DNA of 64,000 nucleotides, taken from contig NZ_FNYJ01000003.1 of NCBI RefSeq assembly GCF_900108875.1, positions 517,969 to 581,968 of the forward strand, in the 5' to 3' direction. Source of the stretch: Pseudomonas sp. NFR16 (lineage in GTDB: Bacteria; Pseudomonadota; Gammaproteobacteria; Pseudomonadales; Pseudomonadaceae). Below, one piece after another: positions 25,918-35,582 of the stretch (positions are counted from its first letter, which is position 1; each line of letters opens with the position of its first letter). The translations under genes and the position numbers were made by a program. The notes below the pieces were generated by a model. That model was not told the DNA's origin, did no database searches, and saw only the letters and a program-made list of their open reading frames with translations.

Positions 25918-28900
25918 ATGAGCAGTACCGCGTTACCTCAAGTCTCGACCATCATCAACAACACCTTGCCCGCCTGGTTCATCAACGCGTCGCCGCAGAT
26001 GCGCAACGCCCTGACGGCAGACATGGGCGCCAGCCGTCGCGCCACGCTGGCGGCAGGGCAGGTGCTCGATCGCATCATCGACCTGCCCGCATTCGCCCGT
26101 CCGTTACTGGCCCAGGCGCTGCAAGACGCGTTTGGGCCGGGCCTGGATGTCGACGCCGATCATTTCTACCACGTCAGTTTCGAGCGCGACTGGCTGACCG
26201 GGCGCGCATCACCGAAAAGCTCGACCACCCAGTCGCTGTTGCAGGCCGCGCTGCAGAACTTCGAGGTCAGCGAGCAGGCACAGGTGGTGCAGGAAAATAC
26301 CTCGCTGATTTACCGCAACCTGTCGGGCAGGGACCACTTGCAGGCACGAAGCGATCCCCTTAACAGGCAGAACGTCAGCCCCGAGCGTTTCATCGAGCTC
26401 TGTCGAAAGGTGGATGTGGGCGGCCAGTATCAGCGCCACCTTCGCCACGTGCTGCATCCGGTGGCGCGCGCGGATGTGCCTGGCAGTGTCGGCAGCGAAG
26501 AAATCAAGCAACTGCTGATTGAGAAGGATCGCCTGGCACTGAGGGTTGAATCCCACATCGCACGCATGAAAGATCTGATCGACGAGGCGGAGTATCAGGC
26601 ACTGCTTGCGTTGGAGGGGCAGGCGTCTTCCGGGCAACTGTTCACCTTGCAGTTGTTGGGCTTCACGTTACGCGATGCGCTGGTGATGCAGGCGCCCGGC
26701 GCGGCGCGCTGCGTGGTCTATCTACCGGGCGAGCCCGACGCACCCGTTCGGTCCTACGCCTCGCTCGACGCCTTCATGCAGGCATTGAGGGCGAAGCTAC
26801 GCAGCGAAGGCTACCAGCGCTACTTTGACCGCTTCCTCGCTCAGCGCAGCAAAGGGGCGTTTTTCTCCTTGCTTCATGATCGCCTCGCCCCGCAAAGCGT
26901 GCACAGTGTAGCGGGGGGCAAAGGATTTCATCGTCAGCGGGTGGCTACGACCCAAGACGACCCCAACGCCAATCTCGACCTGCAGACCGTGTCTCTGGGC
27001 ATCACGCTCGACGATTTTCTGTACCTGCAATCGATGTTGCACATCAAGGACGACGCGCGGGTGCTGGCCGTGCCGACCGATGATGAGGACGCCAATACCC
27101 GTCTGAAGCGTCTGGCCCAATGGCGCGAATACGGCATGGATGCGCTGAATCTCGCGGCGTTCTTCGTGCCCGGGCTGGGAGAAGGCCTGTTACTGATGTC
27201 TGGGGCGCAGCTGCTGGTCGACACCTTCGAAGGCGTGGATGCCTGGCGTCATGGCGACATGAGCCAGGCCTTGGAACACTTGAGCGAGGTCGCGGAAAAC
27301 CTCGCGTTCCTGGCGGCCATGGGCGCGGCCGGCAAGTGGGCGAGCGGACCCAAGTCCACGAACGTCGAGCCGCCTCCATTCATCGCGCGGATGCAGCCGG
27401 TCACGGATTCGACCGGTCAGGTGCGGTTATGGGACAGCAGCAGCGAGCTTCGCCGTCTGCACCCTTCGTTGGCCGATTTCGATGACAAGACCCTGACGCG
27501 CATCATGGCGGTGGCCGATGTCGATGCCGCAGCGGTCCGGCATGCGCTTGTCAACCAGAGGCCACCGGCAGCGTTGATCGACGTCGCCAAGCGCTTTCGT
27601 CTGAGCGACAACGCGGCCCGATCCGTCGAAGCCTTCGAAGCGGCCTATCGCGAAAGCGAGCGGTCCAGTGACCCACTGGTGACGCTGCTCAGGCGGGATT
27701 TTTCTTCGCTGACGCTGGCGTCGGCCCGTGAGTTGCTGGCCAGCGCCACCGCCGAGCAGCGTCTGGTAATGCAATCGAGCGGGCGCATCCCGCTGGAGAT
27801 TGCGGGCAAGGTGCGTGGTCATCTGCGGCAGACTCGGATGAGCCGCGTGCTGGAAGGTTTTTTTCTTACGCCGAGCCATGCCAGCCGCGACCTTCAACGC
27901 CTGACCCTGCGCAGCGTCGAGCTGTTTGCCGGATGGCCCGATGACCTGCGACTGGAGATTCGCGAGGGCACGGCAAAAGGTGCGCTGCTCGACAGCATCG
28001 GCCCGGAGCAGTCGCCTGAACGTCGCATCCTGGTGCGCGGCACCAACGCCTATCATCCGTGTGACGGCGAGGGCAAATCCATCGGACGCGAAGGCAGTCT
28101 GTTCTCCGCGATGCTGCGTGCGTTGCCTCAGCAAACCCGACAGGCAATCGGCCTTGCCGATGCCGACATCGATGCCCGCGTGCTCAAAGGCCGGGTGTTC
28201 AAATGGCTGAAACAGCAGCCGACATGGGCCGCCCGGACGCTGGGACAATGGTTGCCCGACGGTGCATCGCGCATGCCCATGCGGCTGGTGGACGGCCGCA
28301 CCGGCTATCCGCTCAGCGGCCGTGGTGCCGGGTTCAGCGAGGCGCCGAGCGAGGTGGAGCAGCAACTGTTGCAGGCAATGACGCAGCTGTATCCGGAGAG
28401 TCCCGACCTGCCGGCGCAAGTGCGTGACAGGGCCAGACGACAGCGTCCGCTGGCTGATCTGCTGGCGACCACCCGGCAGCGGATCGAGGCCTGGCAGCAG
28501 CTGTACTGCAGCCTTCTGGCGTGGGTCGAGGCCGATGACATGAGCGTGCTTATCAATGAAAACGAGCGCCCGGCGCGACGCACCGTGGCAACGGCCATCG
28601 AACGTGCCTGGCGCTACAGTCACAGCGCGGCACCGCGTGGCCCGCGCTCGCTGACGCTTGAGCACATCACCCTGCCGCAACTGCCAGCGCTCCCCGATTT
28701 TTATGCTGACATCAGGCGCATGGATCTTAATCACATCACCGCCGATCTGCAGGGCGCCAACGCCTTTCTGGAACACTTCCCGTCCCTGACGCACCTGAAT
28801 CTGCGCGCCAGCTTCCTTGCCATCCCGGACATCCTGCCTCGACTGGAACGGCTGGAGCACCTGTCGCTCGAGCGCATGCCGTGGACCATCGATCAAGCGG

Positions 28901-30228
28901 TAATGGATGTGCTGATGGACATTCCCGACCTCGATTCGCTGAGCCTGGCCAGCAGCCCGCTGGCTCAGTTCACTGACACCGGTCGCCTGCGCCTGTCGAC
29001 GCTCTGGATCAACAATACGGGGCTGACTCAGTGGCCGCAGTGGGCTCATTCGCTGGGGCTCAACGAGCTCGACATCAGCGACAACCATATCGTAGAGATA
29101 CCCGATGAGGTGATCGAAAACCCTCACGATCCGGACCGCCACCTGGTGATCTATGCGTACAACAATCCGCTGGATCATCAGTCGCTGGAGAATTACTGGC
29201 GTAATGACACCGGCTTCGGTCATCGCTATCGCCTGGATTACGACTTCCCCGAGGACATCCGCGAGCTTCCGGTGGAGGGCATGGTCGAGGGCAGCGACAG
29301 CGAGAGCTCCGATGACGACGACACCGATCATGCGCATCCTTCCACTTCCGGTGCGCGCGCGCCGGCAGCGTCGGTCGAATTATGGATCAGGCCGGATGAG
29401 CCGGCGCTGAACGATCGACTGCGCGCCGCCTGGGCGCAGGTCGAGCAGGCAGGCGATGCGCCGCATCTGCTGGTGCTGCTGCAGCGTCTTCGTCAGGCTG
29501 CGGATTTTCGTCTGTTCCACGCCGAGCTTGCCTGTGACGTGCTCACGGTGCTGGAATCGGTTGCGACAGATGCGGCCTTGCGCGGGCAGGTCGAGGTCAT
29601 CGCCAACGATCGCCTGTTCGGCGCTGACCAGACCTGCCAGGACGGCGCGCGTCTGATCTTCAGTGACATTCAAGTGCTTGTTTACAGCGAGCAGGCGCTT
29701 CGCGGCGTGGCGCAGGCTCAGCGCACGTCGGTCATGCTTGGGGTGATTCGCCAGCTGTTCCGGCTCAATGAGGTTCAGGCCATTGCCGACGCCGAAATCC
29801 TCCGGCGCCAAGGGTTGGGCATGAACGTCGACTCCGCCGAGGTGCGCATGGCGTACCGCATCGGTCTGGCCGACGAACTGGCGCTGCCCGGTCAGCCTCA
29901 TCGCATGGTCTGGGAGCGCCTGGCTGCTGTCGATCAGGGCGCGTTGCTGGACGCTCGCCGGCGGGTGCTCGAGGCGGAGCAGGGCCCTGCGTTTCTTGAA
30001 TTCGCGGTGGCTGACCGTCAATGGAATGCCCGCTTGCGTGCCGAGCATGGGCCGGGCATGGAACTGGCGACGGCGGTGGTCCAGACCCGGATGGCTGCGC
30101 TCGAGGACCATCCCCCTGAAGATCCTGACGAATACCACCGCCAGGGGCAAGCGTTGATCGCCCAGCGTGAGGCGGATGAGCACACCATGCTCATTCAGCT
30201 GACCGACCTGTACCGCGCCGGCTGGTAA
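25918..30228 (+). CDS. Large LRR protein with C-terminal NEL-type E3 ubiquitin ligase domain
   Basis: 1436 residues from the ATG at 25918, with AAGGA eight bases upstream; the in-frame ATG at 25852 has no ribosome site. Layout: residues 1 to about 880 form a large region resembling the dermonecrotic-toxin-like DUF6543 N-terminus of pseudomonad effectors, including a hydrophobic segment (FFVPGLGEGLLLMSGAQLLV, about 415-435). Leucine-rich repeats span about 910-1085, an acidic Ser/Asp linker about 1124-1140, and a C-terminal domain about 1155-1436. That domain carries TCQDGARLIFSDIQVLVY, the Cys-x-Asp catalytic motif of IpaH/SspH/SlrP NEL ligases, with Cys1240. Such ligases are injected into eukaryotic cells and transfer ubiquitin to host targets. 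No secretion genes or chaperone lie nearby. Function is inferred from domain layout; the substrate is unknown. Confidence 0.85.
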   Translation: MSSTALPQVSTIINNTLPAWFINASPQMRNALTADMGASRRATLAAGQVLDRIIDLPAFARPLLAQALQDAFGPGLDVDADHFYHVSFERDWLTGRASPKSSTTQSLLQAALQNFEVSEQAQVVQENTSLIYRNLSGRDHLQARSDPLNRQNVSPERFIELCRKVDVGGQYQRHLRHVLHPVARADVPGSVGSEEIKQLLIEKDRLALRVESHIARMKDLIDEAEYQALLALEGQASSGQLFTLQLLGFTLRDALVMQAPGAARCVVYLPGEPDAPVRSYASLDAFMQALRAKLRSEGYQRYFDRFLAQRSKGAFFSLLHDRLAPQSVHSVAGGKGFHRQRVATTQDDPNANLDLQTVSLGITLDDFLYLQSMLHIKDDARVLAVPTDDEDANTRLKRLAQWREYGMDALNLAAFFVPGLGEGLLLMSGAQLLVDTFEGVDAWRHGDMSQALEHLSEVAENLAFLAAMGAAGKWASGPKSTNVEPPPFIARMQPVTDSTGQVRLWDSSSELRRLHPSLADFDDKTLTRIMAVADVDAAAVRHALVNQRPPAALIDVAKRFRLSDNAARSVEAFEAAYRESERSSDPLVTLLRRDFSSLTLASARELLASATAEQRLVMQSSGRIPLEIAGKVRGHLRQTRMSRVLEGFFLTPSHASRDLQRLTLRSVELFAGWPDDLRLEIREGTAKGALLDSIGPEQSPERRILVRGTNAYHPCDGEGKSIGREGSLFSAMLRALPQQTRQAIGLADADIDARVLKGRVFKWLKQQPTWAARTLGQWLPDGASRMPMRLVDGRTGYPLSGRGAGFSEAPSEVEQQLLQAMTQLYPESPDLPAQVRDRARRQRPLADLLATTRQRIEAWQQLYCSLLAWVEADDMSVLINENERPARRTVATAIERAWRYSHSAAPRGPRSLTLEHITLPQLPALPDFYADIRRMDLNHITADLQGANAFLEHFPSLTHLNLRASFLAIPDILPRLERLEHLSLERMPWTIDQAVMDVLMDIPDLDSLSLASSPLAQFTDTGRLRLSTLWINNTGLTQWPQWAHSLGLNELDISDNHIVEIPDEVIENPHDPDRHLVIYAYNNPLDHQSLENYWRNDTGFGHRYRLDYDFPEDIRELPVEGMVEGSDSESSDDDDTDHAHPSTSGARAPAASVELWIRPDEPALNDRLRAAWAQVEQAGDAPHLLVLLQRLRQAADFRLFHAELACDVLTVLESVATDAALRGQVEVIANDRLFGADQTCQDGARLIFSDIQVLVYSEQALRGVAQAQRTSVMLGVIRQLFRLNEVQAIADAEILRRQGLGMNVDSAEVRMAYRIGLADELALPGQPHRMVWERLAAVDQGALLDARRRVLEAEQGPAFLEFAVADRQWNARLRAEHGPGMELATAVVQTRMAALEDHPPEDPDEYHRQGQALIAQREADEHTMLIQLTDLYRAGW

Positions 30229-30241
30229 TACGCATTGCGGT

Positions 30242-30275
30242 GTGTCGGGTGACGGAGCACACGGTCACCCGGCAC
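30242..30275 (+). terminator. Hairpin after the NEL-ligase gene
   Basis: 12-bp stem GTGTCGGGTGAC / GTCACCCGGCAC (one G-U) with a loop of about 10 bases, 13 bases after the stop codon. No direct T-run follows, so termination is probable rather than certain. Confidence 0.55.
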
Positions 30276-30385
30276 GCCGGCGGCCCGATTTTCGTTGCGA
30301 TTGACCCCTGAACGCGATTGGCGGTCATACCCTTCACTGATACCAGACGCCTGCTAGTCTTGGGCGATCATGAAGGGAGCCATGC

Positions 30386-31888
30386 ATGTTCGAATCCGCT
30401 GAAATCGGCCATACCATCGATGACGAGACCTACGACGCTGAAGTTCCGGCACTGCGCGAGGCGCTGCTGGAGGCGCAATACGAACTTCACGAACAAGCCA
30501 AACGCCAGATCATTGTGCTGATCAACGGCATTGAAGGCGCTGGCAAGGGCGAAACCGTCAAACTGCTCAACGACTGGATGGACCCGCGCTACATCGAGGT
30601 GCGCACCTTCGACCAGCAGACCGATGAGGAGCTTGCTCATCCTCCGGTCTGGCGCTATTGGCGACAGCTTCCGCCCAAGGGCCGCATCGGCGTGTTCTTC
30701 GGCAACTGGTACAGCCAGATGATTCAGGGCCGGGTGCACAAGCAATTCACCGACCCGGTGCTGGATCAGGCCATCAACGGCGCGGAGCGTCTGGAGAAGA
30801 TGCTCGTCGACGAAGGCGCCGTGATCTTCAAGTTTTGGTTTCACCTCTCCAAACAGCAAATGAAGCAGCGCCTCAAGACCCTCAAGGACGATCCGCTGCA
30901 CAGTTGGCGGATCAGCCCGCTGGACTGGCAGCAATCGAAAACCTACGACAAGTTCGTGCGATTCGGCGAGCGCGTCCTGCGCCGCACCAGTCGCGATTAT
31001 GCGCCGTGGCACGTGATCGAAGGCGCAGACCCGAACTACCGGAGCCTGACGGTCGGCCGGCTGTTGCTGGAAGGCCTGCAAAGCGCGTTGAAAACCCCTG
31101 AAGGCCAGAGCAATTTCGTCAACCTCGGCCCGCTGCCGAGCAACACCGACGAGCGCAGTCTGCTGGACAATCTGGACATGTCGCTGGCGCTGGAAAAGGA
31201 CGATTACGAAGAGCAGTTGATCACCGAACAGGCGCGTCTTTCCGGCCTGATGCGGGACAAGCGCATGCGTCGTCATGCGCTTGTGGCGGTGTTCGAGGGG
31301 AATGATGCCGCCGGCAAGGGCGGGGCGATCAAGCGGGTTGCCGGCGCGCTCGATCCTCGTCAGTACCACATCGTGCCCATCGCCGCGCCCAGCCAGGACG
31401 AGCTGGCACAACCTTATCTGTGGCGGTTCTGGCGACAGATTCCGGCGCGCGGCAAGTTCACCGTATTCGACCGTTCCTGGTATGGCCGGGTGTTGGTGGA
31501 GCGGGTCGAGGGTTTCTGCTCTGAAGCAGACTGGCTGAGGGCTTACAGCGAGATCAATGATTTCGAAGAACAGCTCACCGATGCGGGCATCGTGGTCGTG
31601 AAGTTCTGGCTCGCGATTGACGACAAGACGCAGCTTGAGCGTTTTCAGGCTCGGGAGAAGATCCCTTTCAAACGGCACAAAATTACCGAAGACGACTGGC
31701 GCAACCGCAAGAAGTGGCCGCAATACCGAGAGGCCGTCGGCGATATGGTCGACCGCACCAGCACCGAAATCGCCCCGTGGACGCTGGTCGAAGCCAACGA
31801 CAAACGCTGGGCCCGGGTTAAAGTCCTGCGCACGATCAACGAGGCGCTGGAGGCCGCGTTCGCAAAGAGCGACAAGAAGAAAAAATGA
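30386..31888 (+). CDS. pap: Polyphosphate:AMP phosphotransferase (two-domain PPK2)
   Basis: 500 residues made of two tandem PPK2 domains. The N-terminal domain has INGIEGAGKGETVK and the C-terminal one VFEGNDAAGKGGAIKRV as phosphate-binding loops. Each has a following DPR motif and a W-R-Y-W / WRFWRQ lid region. In two-domain (class II) enzymes such as P. aeruginosa Pap the C-terminal unit is the active one. The enzyme converts AMP to ADP with polyphosphate as donor. The ATG has AAGGGAG upstream. The gene is alone, convergent with the secretion genes. Confidence 0.95.
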   Translation: MFESAEIGHTIDDETYDAEVPALREALLEAQYELHEQAKRQIIVLINGIEGAGKGETVKLLNDWMDPRYIEVRTFDQQTDEELAHPPVWRYWRQLPPKGRIGVFFGNWYSQMIQGRVHKQFTDPVLDQAINGAERLEKMLVDEGAVIFKFWFHLSKQQMKQRLKTLKDDPLHSWRISPLDWQQSKTYDKFVRFGERVLRRTSRDYAPWHVIEGADPNYRSLTVGRLLLEGLQSALKTPEGQSNFVNLGPLPSNTDERSLLDNLDMSLALEKDDYEEQLITEQARLSGLMRDKRMRRHALVAVFEGNDAAGKGGAIKRVAGALDPRQYHIVPIAAPSQDELAQPYLWRFWRQIPARGKFTVFDRSWYGRVLVERVEGFCSEADWLRAYSEINDFEEQLTDAGIVVVKFWLAIDDKTQLERFQAREKIPFKRHKITEDDWRNRKKWPQYREAVGDMVDRTSTEIAPWTLVEANDKRWARVKVLRTINEALEAAFAKSDKKKK

Positions 31889-31935
31889 CTCATGGAACAC
31901 AATTACTGCAGGAGCAATCGGAGGTGACGACGCTC

Positions 31936-31968
31936 GCGAATGCGGTCTGGCTGACACACCGCATTCGC
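31936..31968. terminator. Hairpin between convergent pap and lapC
   Basis: Perfect 11-bp stem GCGAATGCGGT / ACCGCATTCGC with an 11-base loop in the 139-base gap between the two converging genes. There is no T-run on either side, so its role in ending both transcripts is likely but unproven. Confidence 0.6.
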
Positions 31969-32027
31969 AACCCTCATCACTTCGAATTGCGCCTGCAGAG
32001 GATTAAGGCGTCAATGAGTCTGCAGGA

Positions 32028-33371
32028 TCACCGCTCCCGTAATGCTTCGGTGCGGGCTTTCAGGACGGGTTTGAGAAGGTAGTCCATTACGCTTTTCTCG
32101 CCGGTGATGATGTCCACTGTCGCGACCATGCCGGGGATGATCAGCAACGGTTTCGCATCGCTGCCCAAGTGGTTTTTGTCGGTGCGTACCTGGATCAGGT
32201 AGAACGTGTTGCCCTTGTCGTCGGTGGTCGTGTCGGCGCCGATCAGCTCCAGCCTGGCCGGCAGTCCGCCGTAGATGGTGTAGTCGTAGGCGCTGAACTT
32301 GACCATGGCTTTCTGGCCTGGATGCAGAAAGGCAACGTCCTGCGGCCTGACTTTGGCTTCGATCAGCAGGTTGTCCTCAAGCGGCACGATTTCCACCATG
32401 TCGCTGCCGGGCTGAACCACGCCGCCGATGGTGTTGACTTTCAAGGTCTTGACGATGCCCTTGACCGGCGAGGTCACGGTGGTGCGCGTGACGCGGTCGT
32501 CGATGGCGATGCTGGTGGCGCTGGCTTTAGCCAGGTCCGAACGCTTTTCGTTGAGGTCCTTGGTGGCGTCGGATCGAAAGGTATCAGTGGATTCCTGAAT
32601 CTTGCTTCTGATCTCGTTGATCGCGGCTTCGGCGCGGGGAATCGCCAGCGAAGTGGCATCCATTTGCCCGCGAGCCTCGGACGCCTTGCCCTTGAGCCGG
32701 ATGATCTCCACTGGCGACACGGCGCCGCTGTTCACCAGTGGCGCCGACATGCTCAGCTCTTGCTGAATGAAGCCCAGCTGATTGCGATACTGATCCTGCT
32801 TGGAGCGAAACTCGGCGACTTCCTGCATCTTCTGGCGCAATTGCTCCTGCAACGTGCGCTGCTCGCTGGCCAGGCGCCGCTGGCGAGAGTCATACAGTGC
32901 CTGTTCATCGGCCGCCACCTGGGGCGCTTTGCCAAGCACCTCGGCAGAGGGTTTGAACGGCCTGCCTTCGGCCTCCGCCGACAGCCGATCAACCTGCGCC
33001 ATGAGCGTGTATTTGTCCACTTCGCTTTCGCCCTTGTTCGAGAGAAAACGCGTGTCGTCCAGGCGCAGCAAGGTGTCGCCCTTGTTCACGATCTGCCCTT
33101 CGCGCACGAAGATTTCCGTGACGATGCCGCCTTCCAGGTTCTGGATCACCTGCACCTTGCTCGACGGAATGGCCTTGCCTTCACCCATCGTGACCTCTTG
33201 CAGCACTGCAAACCTGGCCCACACCAGCGCGGTGATGATCAGCGCGGCGGCGATCCACACGGTGACGCGCGCGCCACGGGGAGAGTCCTGCGCCGCGACG
33301 CCTGCGACCTCAGGCATGAACTCGTTATCGACCTGGCGATCAGGGTGAAAATAGCTGTGAGCGGATGACAT
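32028..33371 (-). CDS. lapC: LapC/HlyD-type membrane fusion protein of the adhesin secretion system
   Basis: 447 residues. A single N-terminal membrane helix (about 30-50) precedes a barrel-sandwich motif (VIQNLEGGIVTEIFVREGQIVNKGD split by the hairpin), a long coiled coil (about 140-290) and a C-terminal beta domain ending in 'GMVATVDIITGEKSVMDYLL', typical of HlyD/AprE-type adaptors. It links the inner-membrane ABC transporter to the TolC-like channel. It is the third gene of lapE-lapB-lapC, 12 bases after lapB. Confidence 0.93.
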   Translation of the reverse strand: MSSAHSYFHPDRQVDNEFMPEVAGVAAQDSPRGARVTVWIAAALIITALVWARFAVLQEVTMGEGKAIPSSKVQVIQNLEGGIVTEIFVREGQIVNKGDTLLRLDDTRFLSNKGESEVDKYTLMAQVDRLSAEAEGRPFKPSAEVLGKAPQVAADEQALYDSRQRRLASEQRTLQEQLRQKMQEVAEFRSKQDQYRNQLGFIQQELSMSAPLVNSGAVSPVEIIRLKGKASEARGQMDATSLAIPRAEAAINEIRSKIQESTDTFRSDATKDLNEKRSDLAKASATSIAIDDRVTRTTVTSPVKGIVKTLKVNTIGGVVQPGSDMVEIVPLEDNLLIEAKVRPQDVAFLHPGQKAMVKFSAYDYTIYGGLPARLELIGADTTTDDKGNTFYLIQVRTDKNHLGSDAKPLLIIPGMVATVDIITGEKSVMDYLLKPVLKARTEALRER

Positions 33372-33383
33372 GGGCGACGCTCC

Positions 33384-35558
33384 TTAAACCATGGCCGGGC
33401 CGGTACGGCCCTTGCGCAACGCTTCGACGACGAGCTCTTTGGGACCGTCGGCGACAACTTTGCCGTTGTCCATCACGATCAGCCGGTCCACCAGACTGAG
33501 CATCGACATGCGATGGGTGACCAGCAGCAGGGTTTTGCCTTGCATCAGCGTGAACAGCTTCTGGCGCAAGACGTCTTCGCTGCCGTTGTCCATGTGGCTG
33601 GTGGGTTCGTCGAGCAGCATGATGGGTGGGTCGAGCAGCAGCGCGCGGGCCAGTAAGACCGCTTGACGCTGCCCGCCGGAAAGCAGTTGTCCGCGCTCGC
33701 CAACAGGGCGGTCGAAGCCCTGCGGATGGTTGCGCGCAAGGTCGGTCACGCCTGTCAATTCGGCCACCTCCAGCATTCTGGCGTCGCTGACGTAACGCGC
33801 GCCGAGTGTCAGGTTGTCCCGCAGACTGCCCGCCAGCAGCGGCAGATCATGGGCCACGTAGCCCACTTGCTGGCGCAGGTCCGCGACGTCGACCTGACGC
33901 AGATCCAGGCCGTCGAGCAACAGCTGGCCGGAATCAGGCGTGTAGAAACCCATCATCAATCGGGCAAGGGTGCTCTTGCCCGAACCGCTGCGACCGATGA
34001 TGCCGATCCGCTCACCGGGTCTGACGCTGATCGTGACTTCGCTCAGGGCGGCGGGCGTACCGGGGCCGCCATAGGCGAAACTGGCGTTGACCACCTGCAG
34101 CGCGCCTTCCAGCCGGGTGTGTTGAAGCGGCGTTCGGCCAGGCTCGCGCTCTTGCGGCAGGGCCATCAGCGCATCGGTGCTCTTCATGGTGATCTGCGCC
34201 TGCTGATAGCGCGTGATCAGCCCGGCGATCTGGCCCAGCGGTGCCAGCACGCGACTGCCGAGCATATAGCTGGCCACCAGCGCACCGACGCTGAGGTTGC
34301 CGGCAATGATGATGTAGACCCCGGCGACGATGGTCGCCATGCCCGAGAATTGCTGGATGAACAAGGTGCCGTTGCTGGCCAGCGCCGAGAGGTCCCGGGC
34401 GTGGCTGTCGAGGCGGGTGAGGGCGCCGTGGGTCGACTCCCATTTATGCTGGCGTTCGCTTTCGGCGCCGCAGGCTTTGAGGGTTTCCAGTCCGCCGAGC
34501 GTTTCCACCAGCAGGGCCTGACGTTCGGCGCCCAGCGCAAGGCTGCGTTCGACGGTGTCGCGCAGGCGCATCTGGATGATCCAGGCAAACAGGATCGTGA
34601 TCGGAAAAGCCACCACCGGAATCACCACCAGCCAGCCGCCCAACAGCCCGATCACCGCCAGCATCAGCACGGCGAACGGCAGGTCGATGATGCTGGTGAG
34701 GGTGACGGCGGTCAGAAATTCTCGCAGGCCCTGGAAATCATGAATGCTCTGGGCGAAGCCGCCGACGGTGGCAGGGCGCGCTTTCATCGCCATTCCGGTA
34801 ATGCGCTCGAATAACGTGGCGGACAGAATCACGTCGGTTTTCTTCCCGGCCTGATCCAGCAGACGCGCGCGCACCAGACGCAACGTCAGTTCGAACGCCG
34901 TGCCGATCAGCAGGCCGACGGCCAGCACCCAGAGGGTCGACGTCGCCTGATTGGGCACGACGCGGTCGTAGGTCTGCATGACGAACAGCGGCACCATCAA
35001 CCCCAGCAGGTTGATCAGCAGGCTGGCGAGAATTGCGTCGCTGTAAAGCCAGCGCGACAGTCTGAGGGTGTCACGAAACCAGGCGTTGACCCTGGGCACC
35101 AGCGGCGCGCGCAGGTTTTCCAGTTCGTGACGCGGGCGGGCGAACAATGCCTGGCCTGTGTAGAGCGCTTGCAGTTCTTCGCGGGTGACCCGCTGCTCGC
35201 CACCTTCGGCTTCGCTGGGCAGGATCAGCGCACGCCCGTCCTCTTCCCAGCGCCGCAGCACGGCGCATCGGTTGCCCTTGAGCAGTAATAAAACGGGCAG
35301 GTTCAGCCGGTCGATGGCGTCCAGATCGCGGCGCAGAATGCGCGCCTGCAGTCCGGCGCGAGCGGCGGCACGGGGAAGCAGTTCAACGCCCAGCCGATGC
35401 TGCGCCAGAGGCAGGCCAGCACTGAGGCTGGTGCGGCTGGCGTTGCAATCGTGCAGTTTGCAGAGGATCAGCAGGCCGTCGAGCAGCGGATCGTCGTAGT
35501 TCGAACGAGGGTCGATCGGATGGGCCAGATCGATGTGTGTCGGTTCCATGCGCGTCAC
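33384..35558 (-). CDS. lapB: LapB-type type I secretion ABC transporter
   Basis: 724 residues. The N-terminal 130 residues are a C39-like domain in which the peptidase Cys/His arrangement is not in its usual place, so it is probably a substrate-docking domain rather than a protease. The membrane domain is at about 165-440 and the ATPase follows, with GRSGSGKST, LLSGGQRQA and MLLDEPTSHMD. The start is a GTG at 35558 with GGAG six bases upstream; an ATG three codons later is a weaker alternative. It exports the RTX adhesin encoded divergently at 37360. Confidence 0.93.
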   Translation of the reverse strand: MTRMEPTHIDLAHPIDPRSNYDDPLLDGLLILCKLHDCNASRTSLSAGLPLAQHRLGVELLPRAAARAGLQARILRRDLDAIDRLNLPVLLLLKGNRCAVLRRWEEDGRALILPSEAEGGEQRVTREELQALYTGQALFARPRHELENLRAPLVPRVNAWFRDTLRLSRWLYSDAILASLLINLLGLMVPLFVMQTYDRVVPNQATSTLWVLAVGLLIGTAFELTLRLVRARLLDQAGKKTDVILSATLFERITGMAMKARPATVGGFAQSIHDFQGLREFLTAVTLTSIIDLPFAVLMLAVIGLLGGWLVVIPVVAFPITILFAWIIQMRLRDTVERSLALGAERQALLVETLGGLETLKACGAESERQHKWESTHGALTRLDSHARDLSALASNGTLFIQQFSGMATIVAGVYIIIAGNLSVGALVASYMLGSRVLAPLGQIAGLITRYQQAQITMKSTDALMALPQEREPGRTPLQHTRLEGALQVVNASFAYGGPGTPAALSEVTISVRPGERIGIIGRSGSGKSTLARLMMGFYTPDSGQLLLDGLDLRQVDVADLRQQVGYVAHDLPLLAGSLRDNLTLGARYVSDARMLEVAELTGVTDLARNHPQGFDRPVGERGQLLSGGQRQAVLLARALLLDPPIMLLDEPTSHMDNGSEDVLRQKLFTLMQGKTLLLVTHRMSMLSLVDRLIVMDNGKVVADGPKELVVEALRKGRTGPAMV

Positions 35559-35582
35559 AGACTTCTCCCGGGCGCTTGCGCG

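Noticed and set aside
27427..29337. Long open frame (636 codons) antisense to the NEL-ligase gene
   Set aside because: GC-rich coding DNA leaves long stop-free antisense frames. It has no recognisable domain, no ribosome site, and lies wholly opposite a gene with clear domains. Similar antisense frames opposite asnO/ngg (16349-18562), recQ (44095-46017) and lapB/lapE (35397-37196) were dropped for the same reason.
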